From positions 1 to 64,000 of the forward strand of contig QZEE01000005.1 in the NCBI GenBank assembly GCA_009917445.1: 64,000 nt of DNA. The letters run 5' to 3'. The first letter of the stretch is position 1; each line of letters begins with the position of its first letter. This stretch comes from a bacterium D16-76. GTDB lineage: Bacteria; Bacillota; Clostridia; Oscillospirales; Acutalibacteraceae. The notes beneath the pieces are model-generated. The model ran no database searches. It was not told where the DNA came from and worked only from the letters and a program-made list of their open reading frames with translations. The translations under genes and the position numbers were made by a program. Below, piece after piece: positions 18,276 to 26,005 of this stretch.

Positions 18276-20029
18276 TCAGATTCCTCCATATCTTCTATAA
18301 TTTCGATTTCGTCTAAGCTGGTAAACGGAAAATTCAAGTCCTCCACCGCATAGGGGGAGGCGGGGTAGTGGATATATGGCGCGGCCCCGCCGTCCTCGGT
18401 CAGTGAAAGATTAGGGTGTTTCATAAGGTCGTACTTATTATCCAGCACAGGCAGCTCGCCACGGAGCAGCACCAGGGCCTTGGCATTATCCAGCATACGC
18501 ACCTCGTCCGGGGTCATGAGCTCCCGGCCGGACTGCTGAAAATTCTTGCTGAAAGAGCCATTTTTGCCCTTGCTCTGGCTGTGGGTGGATGTGCTGATGG
18601 TCTCCTTGCCCAGTAGCTCGGAGATATATTTGTGGGTGCTTTTCTCGTTGCCGCCGAGGTAGCAAAAAGCGTCGGCGTTGCCGATTATCCCCTCCCAATC
18701 GTCCTTAAAAAGCCCTTTTAGCTGGGAGATATTTTGCAGGATAATGGTAGCCATAATGTTGCGGCTGCGCATGGTGGCCTGCAAGCGGGCGTAGCCGTCC
18801 GGGAGGGCGATGTTCGCAAACTCATCGAACATCAATCGAACAGGAATGGGCAGGGAGCCGCCATAATTCCGGTCGGCCTGATAGTACAACTCCTGGAAAG
18901 CCTGGGTATAGAGCATACCCACCAGGAAGTTGAGGGAGGCGTCGTTGCTGTCCGGGATAACGCAGAAAACCGCCTGTTTGCGGCTGCCCAGCTTGTCCAG
19001 CTCCATATCGTCCCGGCTGGTGATCCGCTGCACTTCTGGCAGGGTGAAAGCAGACAAGCGAACAGCAGCCTGCACCAAAATTGACTTTGCAGTTTTGCCG
19101 GCGGCTTGCTTGAAAATTTTGTACTGCCGTACCGCGATATGCTCCGGCTGTTCTTCCTCCAGGGCCTCGAAAAGCAAGTCAAGGGGGGATTGAAAATCAT
19201 CATCGTCCTCCTTGGCGCTGCCGTACTCTATCATGGTAAGTATCATTTCCATGTTCTGTTCTTCGGGCGGGGCCTCGTGGAGCAGATAGAGCATGAGCGC
19301 ACTGTCCAGGGCGGTTTCGGATTTTTCCCAGAACGGGTCGGAGTTAGCGGCCTTTTTGGGGGTGGTGTTCTTGATGAAATTGTCAATGAGCCGGAACACG
19401 TCGGAGTCTTTCCGGATATATCGAAAGGGATTATAACAGTCCGAGTGCTCCGGGTCTATCAGGTCAAGGACACGCAGGGTATAGCCCTTTTGTAGCAGCA
19501 GCGCGCCCACGGAGCGCAGCACCTCAGATTTCGGGTCTGTGACAATGTAGCTGGTATTGGCAAGGTAAAGGTTGGGCTTCACCACAAAGCGGGTCTTGCC
19601 GGAACCGGAGCCGCCCACGATTATCTGTAACAGGTTGCGGCGGTGCTTGCGGCTGTCCAGGCCCATTTGCAGGCGCTGGGTCAGAATGACGTTTTTCTCC
19701 GGGTCTTTGTCCCGGTATTTGCGGTTCAGTTCCCGGACGCTGCCCCATTTTGCCGAGCCGTGTTCCTCGCCTGGGCGCTTGTTCTCCCGGGTGGAGTAGT
19801 ACATAAAAATGGCGCAGGCGTAAACTGCCAACGCGCCCAAGATGAAAGGTATGGTTTGGGCCGTCCACCTCAAGGCAAAGGGGCGTTCCATAGCTTTTGA
19901 GAAAGCGCCCATAAAGTCAATGAGATCCATCCCGGCGGTATAAGCCCCGGCGGCGGCCGCGCCCAGCCATACCACCACAAGGGAAAACGCCGCCCAAACA
20001 GGCGCGGCGTCACGAAAGGATTTCTTAAT
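18272..20029 (-). CDS. VirD4-family type IV coupling protein, probable AUU start
   Basis: This 585-aa coupling protein brings the relaxase-DNA complex to the channel. Two N-terminal membrane helices (AFSLVVVWLGAAAAGAY and IPFILGALAVYACAIFMYY) precede the TraG/VirD4 ATPase with Walker A GGSGSGKTRFVVKP and Walker B LMFDEFANIALPD. AGGAGG is followed after 8 nt by ATT 20029 (then KKSFRDAAPVW). The only upstream alternative, GTG 20038, overlaps the ribosome site itself and cannot be used normally. Palindrome copy 7 ends 6 bp before the site. The downstream small membrane gene overlaps by 4 bp. Confidence 0.9.
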   Translation of the reverse strand: MKKSFRDAAPVWAAFSLVVVWLGAAAAGAYTAGMDLIDFMGAFSKAMERPFALRWTAQTIPFILGALAVYACAIFMYYSTRENKRPGEEHGSAKWGSVRELNRKYRDKDPEKNVILTQRLQMGLDSRKHRRNLLQIIVGGSGSGKTRFVVKPNLYLANTSYIVTDPKSEVLRSVGALLLQKGYTLRVLDLIDPEHSDCYNPFRYIRKDSDVFRLIDNFIKNTTPKKAANSDPFWEKSETALDSALMLYLLHEAPPEEQNMEMILTMIEYGSAKEDDDDFQSPLDLLFEALEEEQPEHIAVRQYKIFKQAAGKTAKSILVQAAVRLSAFTLPEVQRITSRDDMELDKLGSRKQAVFCVIPDSNDASLNFLVGMLYTQAFQELYYQADRNYGGSLPIPVRLMFDEFANIALPDGYARLQATMRSRNIMATIILQNISQLKGLFKDDWEGIIGNADAFCYLGGNEKSTHKYISELLGKETISTSTHSQSKGKNGSFSKNFQQSGRELMTPDEVRMLDNAKALVLLRGELPVLDNKYDLMKHPNLSLTEDGGAAPYIHYPASPYAVEDLNFPFTSLDEIEIIEDMEESE

Positions 20030-20048
20030 TCCAGTCACCTCCTGAAAA

Positions 20049-20073
20049 AATGCGTCCCAAGTTGGGACAGATT
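20049..20073. repeat. ICE palindrome copy 7
   Basis: AATGCGTCCCAA-G-TTGGGACAGATT; the core is perfect and two outer bases of the right arm differ. It lies just upstream of the VirD4 ribosome site. Confidence 0.88.
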
Positions 20074-20316
20074 AAACCGGCCGGCAAACCCTCCGGCCAT
20101 CTGAAAAACAGAGTAGAAACAGGGTGCACCCGCACACGGTTCTGGATTTTCCCCATGACTACTAAAATCCCGGCGGACAGACCCGGTCAAGGCCCGGCGA
20201 AGGCCGGCTCGCGGATTTTTGTGGGCGGCCGCAGGCAGCACGCAAAAATCCGGCCTTGACAGGGGCTGGCCGGTGGGATATCCTCCCCATGGGGGAAAAT
20301 TCAGAAAAGCCGCTGA
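20074..20316. other. Non-coding spacer with long imperfect hairpin
   Basis: The spacer between the ArdC-like gene and VirD4 has no supported ORF. It contains AAGGCCGG...ATTTTTG near 20190-20222 facing CAAAAATCCGGCCTTG near 20245-20262, an interrupted inverted repeat that could fold in the operon mRNA. Confidence 0.4.
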
Positions 20317-21192
20317 CTATCTGGCGGGCCTTCTGCTGGGCTGGCGGCTGCCCCTTGTGTGCTGCTGGGGCGCGATCCCCTGCTGGATGGAGCCGCCGAT
20401 CTTCTTGCTCATGTCCTGCACATAGTCCAGGGCCCGCCGGATATCCTCCGCGCCCCAACCGTTATAGAGTTCCCGCAGCCCGGACAGCTCCGGCATATCC
20501 CGCTCTATGCCAAACCGGCGGCACAGGATATAGGAAACGCTTTCCGCGTCCAAGTGGCATTCCTCCCGGCTATAATACTGGTTGCGCCCTTTATCGTGGA
20601 ACCGGGAATGGGCCACCTCTGTAGCAATGGCCGCAAAGGCGTCCGTATCCGAAAATTCCGGCGAGACGTACAGTTTCATTTGCTGGCTGTCATAGTACGC
20701 GGGAATTTCAAGCCCCTGGTCAGCCTCCACAGGGACCGCCGAAAAGTTGAGCAGCGTTGTCAGGGCGCTTTCCATGTCTTTGCTCCCTTCCGTAAGCCGC
20801 GCCTGTTTCGGGTCCCGGCCCTGGGTCTGGCGGATATCATAGGCGTCTGTAATGATGTACCCCTTGCCAAAGCTGGAACGGGCGAATATCTGCACCCCGC
20901 GTCCCTTTTCCCCCTCCGCAATGTAGCGGCCCATGGCCTGCCAGCGTTCCTTGGTGCCAAACTGGGTTACCTCCGCGTCCTGGGCCATAGCCAGGGCCAC
21001 ATTGCCCACACTGTACATGGGGTTGTCCCCCTGGGTTTGGAGATACCGGGAATAGGCGTCGGGATTGCCGGCAATCTCCATCACCCCCGCGTCCTGCATG
21101 GCCATCAGGTTCTCCCTCTCGGATTCCCGCTGGGCTTTCCACTCCTGGTCGTTCTGTGTCTTTCGCGCAACAATATTTGCCAAATTTGCCAT
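20317..21192 (-). CDS. ArdC-like antirestriction protein with zincin domain
   Basis: This 291-aa protein begins like ICE ArdC-type proteins (TQNDQEWKAQRESERENLMA), with an ssDNA-binding-like N-terminal half (YSRYLQTQGDNPMYSVGNVA, FARSSFGKGYIITDAYDI). The C-terminal half resembles a metallopeptidase: AAIATEVAHSRFHDKG (E-x-x-H-like) then CHLDAESVSYILCRRFG. ArdC proteins protect incoming single strands from host restriction. ATG 21192 follows GGAGG at 9 nt. It is first after the relaxase/PcfB-like pair in the same operon. Zinc binding is inferred. Confidence 0.85.
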   Translation of the reverse strand: MANLANIVARKTQNDQEWKAQRESERENLMAMQDAGVMEIAGNPDAYSRYLQTQGDNPMYSVGNVALAMAQDAEVTQFGTKERWQAMGRYIAEGEKGRGVQIFARSSFGKGYIITDAYDIRQTQGRDPKQARLTEGSKDMESALTTLLNFSAVPVEADQGLEIPAYYDSQQMKLYVSPEFSDTDAFAAIATEVAHSRFHDKGRNQYYSREECHLDAESVSYILCRRFGIERDMPELSGLRELYNGWGAEDIRRALDYVQDMSKKIGGSIQQGIAPQQHTRGSRQPSRRPAR

Positions 21193-21207
21193 AAGAAAAT
21201 TCCTCCT

Positions 21208-21786
21208 TTATCGGATATGCTCTCTGTTTTTTACGGGGCTGGATTTCATACTTTCGCTGGCAGCGCGCATGGCCTCCAGCCGCCTTTTTACGGACGGTTT
21301 ATCCGTCGGTCTCTCCATCGTCTGTTTCGAGCCATTCCCGCGCCCGGGCGAGGATCGCTCTTGTGGAGCGCGGGGGATGGCTTTTTTTGCGGGTTCTTCC
21401 TGGTTTTCCCTGGCAGGGATGGGGTAGCCCATGGCCTGAAAAACCGCGTTGAGCTTGGCGGCATTGGCCTCGTTGGACACTACATTGAACATGGGGTTGT
21501 TTTCGCCCCGCTTCTTGGGGATAAAGTACAGCAGCCCAAAGGAACGGGCCAGCTTTTGAAATTTCTTCTTATCCTCTGCTTTCAGGGGGGCCACCACTGC
21601 CGGGGAGGGGTCTTTTGCCAGGGTCTTGGCGTTGGTCTTTCCCACCAGCTTGTAATGCTCGTGCCTGATAGCCAGCAGCAGGGCGGCCACATTTTTAATG
21701 CCAGCGCCTGCCAGTTTTAGGGCCTCGCCGGTGAGTTCCACGCCTTCTTTTACCACCACATCGGCGGCTGCACCGCCTACATCCAT
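21208..21786 (-). CDS. PcfB-family (DUF3801) conjugation protein
   Basis: This 192-aa protein matches PcfB-like accessory proteins: EGVELTGEALKLAGAGIKNV, then AALLLAIRHEHYKLVGKTNA and FQKLARSFGLLYFIPKKRG. In pCF10 PcfB works with the relaxase and coupling protein at oriT. The C-terminal 60 residues are basic and low-complexity. ATG 21786 overlaps the relaxase stop by 10 bp, so translation is coupled. Confidence 0.85.
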   Translation of the reverse strand: MDVGGAAADVVVKEGVELTGEALKLAGAGIKNVAALLLAIRHEHYKLVGKTNAKTLAKDPSPAVVAPLKAEDKKKFQKLARSFGLLYFIPKKRGENNPMFNVVSNEANAAKLNAVFQAMGYPIPARENQEEPAKKAIPRAPQERSSPGRGNGSKQTMERPTDKPSVKRRLEAMRAASESMKSSPVKNREHIR

Positions 21787-23081
21787 ACATCATGACCTCG
21801 CTTTCTCTGTTTGGTTTTTTCCTGTTTCTTCTCCGGGGGCTTGTCTACTAATAGTGGGGACTGCTCCCGAATTACCGGGATATCTTCTTGTATCTGCCTG
21901 CATAGGCGCAGATCGCGCCGCAGGGGGCGCAGTTCTAGGCTGATATTTTGGATATCTGTTTCCACATCCTCGCCACGTCGTTTCTGCCTGTACAGTTCCT
22001 TACGGCGGGCAACAAGCCCGGTAATCTGAACGTCCAGCAAACCCATATACCCCGCAAGCTGCTCTGCCGTGTCAATGTGATTCTCCCGCAAAAGCTGAAA
22101 TTGCCGGATATAGCGGTTGAGTTTCGTTACCTCCTTTCGGACGCTATAGGGCCGGGGCCGTCTGCTGGGGCGCATACCCCGCAGAAGATAGATATACCGG
22201 AAGTATAACGCCCGGAACCCATGCAGGCGGGGACGGGGCCTGCCGAATTTCTTCACCCGGTACTCTTTGCGGATTTTTGGCAAGGATATAGCTTGCGGGC
22301 TGCTCCCCTCAGCACGCCCTTGGGCCAGACGCTTTTGCAAGGCTTCTTCGGTATATGCAGCGCCCAGCCCACCCAGACGGATAAACCGTTTGCCGCCGGG
22401 GGGCCTGACTGCCGTATGCTTTACATTGGGGCCGCGCTTGACTTCATACCCCATCCGGGTCAGCTCAGCCCAAAAAGACTTATAGGTAAAGGAATGGGCC
22501 AGGGCAAAATCAATGTCCTGCCGAACCTGCCCCCGGATGGTGGGCTTGCCGGAATTTTCTGCTTTCCATTCGGCGTACTGTCTGCCCCGGTCCGTGGGTT
22601 CGATAGTGGAAAGGCCGTTTTCCAGACTTACCATGTTGGACGTACCCCGGATATCTCCAAAGTAGTCCTTAAAGGTATTCTGGTATTTGCGGCCGTCCAC
22701 AAAGGACACGGAGTTAAAAAGGATGTGGCAATGCAGGTGCGCATGGTCTAAGTGGGTGGACACCACGACTTCATATTTTTCACCCAGCACACGCCGGGCA
22801 AATTCCACCCCCAGCGCATGGGCCTGCCGGGGCGTTACCTCGCCGGGGGCAAAGCTGTGGATAAGGTGGTAGCCCAAGACGCCGCCCGGTTTGCCCCAGC
22901 GCTCCTTGGTTGCCATCATGTCCTGACAGGCGGTTTCCAGGGAGCAGTTCAGCGCGGTTTCCAGCACGGTGCCCTCTGAAATGTTCTTGTCCGCATTGCC
23001 TATGTAGCCCAGCACGGCGGCAAGGTCTGTTTTTTCCCGGTTCAGCACATAATCCACGCAATGGTCGAGCCTGCTCCGCAC
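21777..23081 (-). CDS. MOBP-type relaxase
   Basis: This protein nicks oriT and pilots the strand into the recipient. The MOBP histidine motif is in THLDHAHLHCHILFN (about residues 105-119), and Tyr in DHCVDYVLNREKTD near the N-terminus is the likely nucleophile. A basic helical C-terminus follows. The first standard codon is GTG 23081 (434 aa), but it has no ribosome site. In-frame codons upstream encode AYDKIIAV, the expected first beta strand, and AAGGAGG in the end of mobC lies 9 nt before TTA at 23103-23105, where an initiator is expected. The true start is therefore uncertain and may be mutated. Confidence 0.9.
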   Translation of the reverse strand: MRSRLDHCVDYVLNREKTDLAAVLGYIGNADKNISEGTVLETALNCSLETACQDMMATKERWGKPGGVLGYHLIHSFAPGEVTPRQAHALGVEFARRVLGEKYEVVVSTHLDHAHLHCHILFNSVSFVDGRKYQNTFKDYFGDIRGTSNMVSLENGLSTIEPTDRGRQYAEWKAENSGKPTIRGQVRQDIDFALAHSFTYKSFWAELTRMGYEVKRGPNVKHTAVRPPGGKRFIRLGGLGAAYTEEALQKRLAQGRAEGSSPQAISLPKIRKEYRVKKFGRPRPRLHGFRALYFRYIYLLRGMRPSRRPRPYSVRKEVTKLNRYIRQFQLLRENHIDTAEQLAGYMGLLDVQITGLVARRKELYRQKRRGEDVETDIQNISLELRPLRRDLRLCRQIQEDIPVIREQSPLLVDKPPEKKQEKTKQRKRGHDVWM

Positions 23082-23106
23082 GGCAATGATTTTATCGTAT
23101 GCTAAC

Positions 23107-23415
23107 CTACAACACCTCCTTTATCAGCCGCCATGCCTGTTTTACCAGGGCGGCGGCCTCTTGAATATCCCGTTCTGAAATGCTCCTGCATGAATTGGCC
23201 CAGTACGCAATCTGGTTCACGTTGTTGCCGATTGCTGACAATTCCCGCAAAAGTGCCGCGTATTCGTCCGGGGGCCGGGGGCGCAGCTCCACGCCCAAAA
23301 TGAGTTGCCGGATCAGCGGCTCCATCTTCATGCCCGACACCTGGGCCAGCCGCTGCAAGTGGGAATACTCCGGGGCGGTCAGGCGCAAGGTCAGGCGTTT
23401 TACATTTTGTCGCAT
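23107..23415 (-). CDS. MobC-like relaxosome accessory protein
   Basis: This 102-aa protein has an N-terminal ribbon-helix-helix-like segment (RLTLRLTAPEYSHLQRLAQ) and the MobC signature LRELSAIGNNVNQIAYWAN. It binds near oriT and opens DNA for the relaxase. ATG 23415 follows AAGGAGG. Its stop lies 2 bp before the extended relaxase frame, and its final codons supply the relaxase Shine-Dalgarno. Confidence 0.9.
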   Translation of the reverse strand: MRQNVKRLTLRLTAPEYSHLQRLAQVSGMKMEPLIRQLILGVELRPRPPDEYAALLRELSAIGNNVNQIAYWANSCRSISERDIQEAAALVKQAWRLIKEVL

Positions 23416-23450
23416 GATACCTCCTTCCTTTTTAGGGTGAAATGTGCTAT

Positions 23451-23465
23451 AATGTGTCCCAAGTT
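23451..23465. repeat. ICE palindrome copy 8 (half-site)
   Basis: AATGTGTCCCAAGTT retains the left arm and centre, but the right arm is replaced by ACAGT. It abuts a TATAAT (23449-23454) that could serve the plus-strand gene at 23494. Confidence 0.7.
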
Positions 23466-23493
23466 ACAGTAAATGCTAAAATGGGAAGGGAAC

Positions 23494-23817
23494 ATGGATA
23501 TGATAGAACGAGTCGCTTTCTCAAGTAAATTAGACATCCAGCTTTTTCACCACATTCGATTTGTGATGAATGCCCTCCGAAAAAAGCACAAGGACATCGA
23601 AATATCCATAGAATATGGACCTGCAAAAGATGAAAGAAAAAGCGTTTCTGCCAACGTATGGGCCGGATTTGACGGCGCCCATGCCAGGTATTTTCTCTAT
23701 ACGGCATATATGGATTGCGATTTAGATGATTATGTTGCCGTTGCTCGAGCCATACATGAGAGTGAAGAATTTAGGCTTGCTTTGAAAAATTTTTTGGGCG
23801 AACATCTGATGGACTGA
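23494..23817 (+). CDS. Hypothetical 107-aa protein opposite to the transfer operon
   Basis: ATG 23494 follows GGAAGGGAAC; an ATG at 23473 is in frame but lacks a site. The protein is small, charged and cytoplasmic, with patterns HHIRFVMNALRKKHKDIEI and YVAVARAIHESEEFRLALKN suggesting an alpha/beta fold. I do not recognise it. It is divergent from mobC, with a TATAAT and the half palindrome in the shared 78-bp spacer, so it could be a regulator or be regulated with transfer. Confidence 0.6.
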   Translation: MDMIERVAFSSKLDIQLFHHIRFVMNALRKKHKDIEISIEYGPAKDERKSVSANVWAGFDGAHARYFLYTAYMDCDLDDYVAVARAIHESEEFRLALKNFLGEHLMD

Positions 23818-23881
23818 TTCCCGGCCCTCTCTTTGCTTGTCATGCAAACGCGCCTCTCCGGGCGCGGTTGGAACCGGGGTC

Positions 23882-23962
23882 TTAGGGGCTTGTGCCCCTA
23901 ACAAGTGGGATTTTGCTGTCAAAATCCCGTACTTGCTGGGACGCCAACACTAAAGTGTTGGC
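23882..23962. other. Candidate origin of transfer (three consecutive hairpins)
   Basis: Three perfect inverted repeats lie side by side: TTAGGGGC/GCCCCTAA (23882-23901), CAAGTGGGATTTT/AAAATCCC-gt-ACTTG (23902-23935) and GCCAACAC/GTGTTGGC (23943-23962), in a 185-bp gene-free spacer near mobC and relaxase. Such inverted repeats beside a short unpaired stretch (here gctggga, 23935-23942) are typical of MOBP oriTs. No known nic consensus could be matched. Confidence 0.5.
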
Positions 23963-24002
23963 AGGGGAAAACTCCCGGGGACAGTATCCGGGTATGTTTT
24001 CC

Positions 24003-24503
24003 CTATCTGTCCGGGCCGTCCTTCTTTTTCTGTACTTTCTTCTGATGGGCGGCTTTCTTCCGCTCCACAATCTGGGCGCGCTCGGAAAGCTGCTCGGGAG
24101 TGACAAACTCCTTCAGCACATAGCAGCCAAAATCATTATAATACCATGTCAGCCGTTTGGATTCTGGTATGCGTTTTGCCTTTTCCCACTTTCCTACGGC
24201 CTGGGTCTGCAGTTCCATCCGTTCCCGTATATCCGCATTTTGCCGGGAGGGTTTAAGCTCATACTGCCACATTTCTTCCTCGGTCAGCGGATGGGAATAA
24301 ATGATTTCTCCCCAGGCCCGAAAGGCCTCGCCTTGCACCGGCTCCCTATCCTCATAGAACTCTATATGCACAGGCTTATTGAAAGGTTCTGACGGGCATG
24401 TGCCGGGCCCAATGGGTCGCTGGGTGGAGTAGTATTTGTAGCTCTCCTGCGGGGGAGGTTCCGTTATTTCAGAGTGGACAATATCACTGTCTACCTTTTC
24501 TAT
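24003..24503 (-). CDS. Conserved ICE accessory protein, AUA start
   Basis: This 166-aa protein contains YYSTQRPIGPGTCP, then EDREPVQGEAFRAWGEIIYS and LTEEEMWQYELKPS, a pattern I associate with accessory proteins of Tn1549-like ICEs (DarA-related annotation; role unclear). Standard start codons give only 122 aa from GTG 24371, without a ribosome site and losing the conserved YYSTQRP block. AAGGAGG, inside the end of the upstream gene, lies 7 nt before ATA 24503, the best start. The C-terminus is strongly basic. AUA initiation is inferred. Confidence 0.7.
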   Translation of the reverse strand: MEKVDSDIVHSEITEPPPQESYKYYSTQRPIGPGTCPSEPFNKPVHIEFYEDREPVQGEAFRAWGEIIYSHPLTEEEMWQYELKPSRQNADIRERMELQTQAVGKWEKAKRIPESKRLTWYYNDFGCYVLKEFVTPEQLSERAQIVERKKAAHQKKVQKKKDGPDR

Positions 24504-24505
24504 AT

Positions 24506-24859
24506 CTATTCCTCCTTCCCAAACCTCTCCGCCGAGTCAAAAGCTGGTTCCATATATTTGCTCTCAAAGGCGGCGGGGTTGTACCGGGCCGCCTCCTCCG
24601 GCTCCGCGTAATTGCCGGGGCCAAGGGGCTTGCGGCCCTCCGGGAGCTCCATAGGCAGGAGTGTCAGGATGGTGCCGCAAAACTCCCTGTCCTGGGCGTG
24701 TTCCGTAAGCGTAAAGGGCTGGCCCGGCTGTGCACACAGCTCATAGCAGAACAGCATATGTACCGTGTCCCGGCTCACCCTATGGGGTGTGAACAGGGCA
24801 GGGCACCCGAATATTTCTACTTCCAGCATAGGCGTTGTGGCGGCGTTTATCATGGTCAT
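24506..24859 (-). CDS. LPD28-like small ICE protein
   Basis: This 117-aa protein reads PMLEVEIFGCPALFTPHRVS, RDTVHMLFCYELCAQPGQPF and HAQDREFCGTILTLLPMELPEG. The pattern resembles polyvalent-protein-associated domain LPD28 found alone or fused in ICE proteins, of unknown function. ATG 24859 follows GGAGAAC. The stop overlaps the ribosome site of the next gene, so the two are co-translated. Confidence 0.65.
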   Translation of the reverse strand: MTMINAATTPMLEVEIFGCPALFTPHRVSRDTVHMLFCYELCAQPGQPFTLTEHAQDREFCGTILTLLPMELPEGRKPLGPGNYAEPEEAARYNPAAFESKYMEPAFDSAERFGKEE

Positions 24860-24871
24860 TTTGTGTTCTCC

Positions 24872-25156
24872 TTATCTTGTATAAATTTTTTGTGCTTTCT
24901 TTTCGGGCGGCGCCGTTCCTCTTTCCGGGGATATAGCGTCTATCATCCCGGCGGCGGTAGAGCGTATCACTTCCAGGGAGGCTTTCAGCTCTGGCAGGGC
25001 CTTATTTTTACTCCATCCGGCCACATAGCCGAAGGAGTAATCGGAAGTATCAATGCCCAGGCGACAGCATACCACATAGGCAACACTTTCAGCCTCCACC
25101 TCTTTTACATTACGGTCACGCTTTTCACCGTCATTACAACTAATGTTTTCAAACAT
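24872..25156 (-). CDS. Remnant-like C-terminal piece of an ArdC/zincin-type protein
   Basis: This 94-aa ORF has VEAESVAYVVCCRLGIDTSD then YSFGYVAGWSKNKALPELKA, which in larger ICE proteins is the C-terminal end of an ArdC-type protein following the zinc-peptidase domain. Here the N-terminal catalytic part is absent and a new short start (ATG 25156 after AAAGGTAGG) is used. It is either a degraded copy with a functional-looking start or a split domain. The same motif order (DAESVSYILCRRFGIE) occurs in the ArdC-like protein at 20317. Confidence 0.65.
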   Translation of the reverse strand: MFENISCNDGEKRDRNVKEVEAESVAYVVCCRLGIDTSDYSFGYVAGWSKNKALPELKASLEVIRSTAAGMIDAISPERGTAPPEKKAQKIYTR

Positions 25157-25161
25157 CTTAC

Positions 25162-26001
25162 CTACCTTTCTATTTCTTTTGGGTGCGCTTTTGGCTGCAA
25201 TTTCCTGGGGTCTGTCCCATCGCTGGGGCAGATGGCCTTTACCCGGCTGGCGGCATAAATGGCGTTAGCGGAAAGCTGCCGCTGCCATGCCCCGGCGCTC
25301 CTGGCCCAGTGGAACCCGTTGGATTTCAGCGCGGAACGCACGTCCTCCGGGGGTATCTCGTCAAAGAACACCTGCAACCGGTTTGCGTCCATATTGGCCT
25401 CGACCCGGCCCCCATCAAATTCCCAGCCCCGGAACCCTGTTTCCTGTTTTTCTTCCAACACGGCAATACGTTTTTCTATGCGGCGTATCTCAGCATTGTT
25501 GTTGGACAAGGCCCAGGCGGGAAAAGGGGCGGTTTCCCAGGAATAGGCGTTTGCCATGGAATTGTCCAGTTCAGCGGCCCGCTCCGGGGAAATAGCGTCA
25601 CACCCCCGGCAGGTCTGGTGCTTGCGGTAGTAGGCGTTCACCTGTTTCATAAGGGACTGCTTATTTTTGAGCTTGTCCAGCTTGTCTTTTAGCTTTGTAA
25701 TGGCCTCCGGGTCGTCAGATGAAATAGCCGTGTTGTTTTCAGCAGCCTGGGCTTTCTGGTCATAATAGGCGGCCTTATCCATAGCCTCCATAGACTTCTC
25801 CATTTTATGGGCAGCCCGGTCACGATAGCGCTTATCTGACTTATAAGAGTAGTGGTCTACCAAGAGCGGCTGGCCGGGCGGGATGGCGGACAGCATATCG
25901 CTGGACTGTTTATAGAGATCGTGGCTTTCCGCACGGGCCTTGTCCGCTTTATCCCGGTAGTAGTCTATCCGGGCCTGCTTTTTGGTTTCATAGTCATTCA
26001 A
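25162..26001 (-). CDS. DUF3560-domain protein
   Basis: This 279-aa protein opens with a Lys/Arg/Ala-rich coiled segment (KQARIDYYRDKADKARAES) then LLVDHYSYKSDKRYRDRAAH, the DUF3560 pattern. The C-terminal part (VEANMDANRLQVFFDEIPPE, GFHWARSAGAWQRQLS) resembles the LPD-type domain at the end of such proteins. Function unknown; common accessory gene in conjugative elements. Start is TTG 26001 after GAGGTGA. Confidence 0.75.
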   Translation of the reverse strand: MNDYETKKQARIDYYRDKADKARAESHDLYKQSSDMLSAIPPGQPLLVDHYSYKSDKRYRDRAAHKMEKSMEAMDKAAYYDQKAQAAENNTAISSDDPEAITKLKDKLDKLKNKQSLMKQVNAYYRKHQTCRGCDAISPERAAELDNSMANAYSWETAPFPAWALSNNNAEIRRIEKRIAVLEEKQETGFRGWEFDGGRVEANMDANRLQVFFDEIPPEDVRSALKSNGFHWARSAGAWQRQLSANAIYAASRVKAICPSDGTDPRKLQPKAHPKEIER

Positions 26002-26005
26002 AATA

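Noticed and set aside
20359-21720. 453-codon plus-strand ORF opposite the ArdC-like and PcfB-like genes
   Set aside because: Antisense to two well-supported genes, no ribosome site and no recognisable motif.
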